From assembly GCA_945486175.1 (NCBI GenBank), contig CALYTA010000089.1:1-5380 (forward strand): a stretch of 5,380 bases of DNA, in the 5' to 3' direction. The DNA is from an uncultured Clostridia bacterium. Lineage in GTDB: Bacteria; Bacillota; Clostridia; Oscillospirales; Butyricicoccaceae. Shown here piece by piece: positions 5,247-5,380 of this stretch (position 1 is its first letter; the number at the start of each line of letters is the position of its first letter). Both the position numbers and the translations under genes were made by a program. The notes beneath the pieces were generated by a model, which did not search any database, was not told the DNA's origin, and was given only the letters and a program-made list of their open reading frames with translations.

Positions 5247-5380
5247 TTACACTGTGATGCGGGAGAGAATGCCCTCCATGAATTTTTTGGTGTTGATTTT
5301 GCCCTGTTCCTCGCGCGGATTGCGGATGTGCTTCATTTCCTGCTGTACTTGGCGGAAATCGAACAGCAGCGCGGCATATT
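5247..5380 (-). CDS. C-terminal fragment of an unidentified protein (partial at right edge)
   Basis: An open frame enters from the right edge and ends with TAA at 5249-5247, giving 43 complete codons. The residues run from YAALLFDFRQ, through a polar stretch with QQEMKHIRNPREEQGK, to EGILSRITV at the end. Codon choice resembles the other genes (many G/C third positions). I do not recognise the family. No clear terminator follows, and 181 bases separate it from the next start codon, with a promoter in between, so the downstream gene probably has its own transcript. Confidence 0.6.
   Translation of the reverse strand, partial: YAALLFDFRQVQQEMKHIRNPREEQGKINTKKFMEGILSRITV

Noticed and set aside
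1..5380. CRISPR arrays, tRNA or rRNA genes, transposase genes or insertion sequence ends
   Set aside because: No regularly spaced direct repeats with spacers, cloverleaf-like sequence or transposase motifs were seen on either strand.

Overview
All recognisable genes lie on the minus strand and read from right to left. The moderately GC-rich coding sequence, strong AGGAGG-type ribosome binding sites, a TTG start and a lipoprotein-anchored solute-binding protein point to a Gram-positive bacterium. A gut-type Clostridia (Oscillospirales-like) is my best guess from style alone; no marker gene in the window fixes the taxon.

Layout in the direction of transcription: (1) 5380-5247, the last 43 codons of an unidentified gene. 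(2) 5246-5066, an intergenic region with a promoter-like TATACT preceded by tandem 10-bp repeats. (3) 5065-4028, a 345-residue protein resembling the central and C-terminal parts of acetolactate-synthase-type ThDP enzymes. It lacks the N-terminal PYR domain and has a damaged GDG motif. (4) 4027-3754, an intergenic region with a nested inverted repeat, a second promoter whose tandem repeats match those of region 2, and a perfect 12-bp palindrome just downstream. (5) 3753 to the left edge, a tight four-gene cluster with gaps of 14, 30 and 28 bases: an RmlD-family NAD(P)-dependent reductase, a dicarboxylate/amino acid:cation symporter, a TSUP (TauE/SafE) membrane permease, and a PEB1-like amino acid-binding lipoprotein cut by the window edge.

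The operon looks dedicated to acidic amino acids (aspartate/glutamate) or analogues. The symporter keeps the arginine and aspartates that bind acidic substrates in the GltPh family, and the binding protein closely follows the PEB1/GluB aspartate/glutamate type. The most unusual signal is regulatory. Both promoters carry 10-bp phased repeats of the form TGTCGTTTYC alternating with TGTAGGTT-like units, and in both the last repeat ends exactly 3 bases before TATACT. This suggests that one transcription factor controls both the degenerate ThDP-like gene and the transport operon. No RNA gene, CRISPR array or mobile element was seen.
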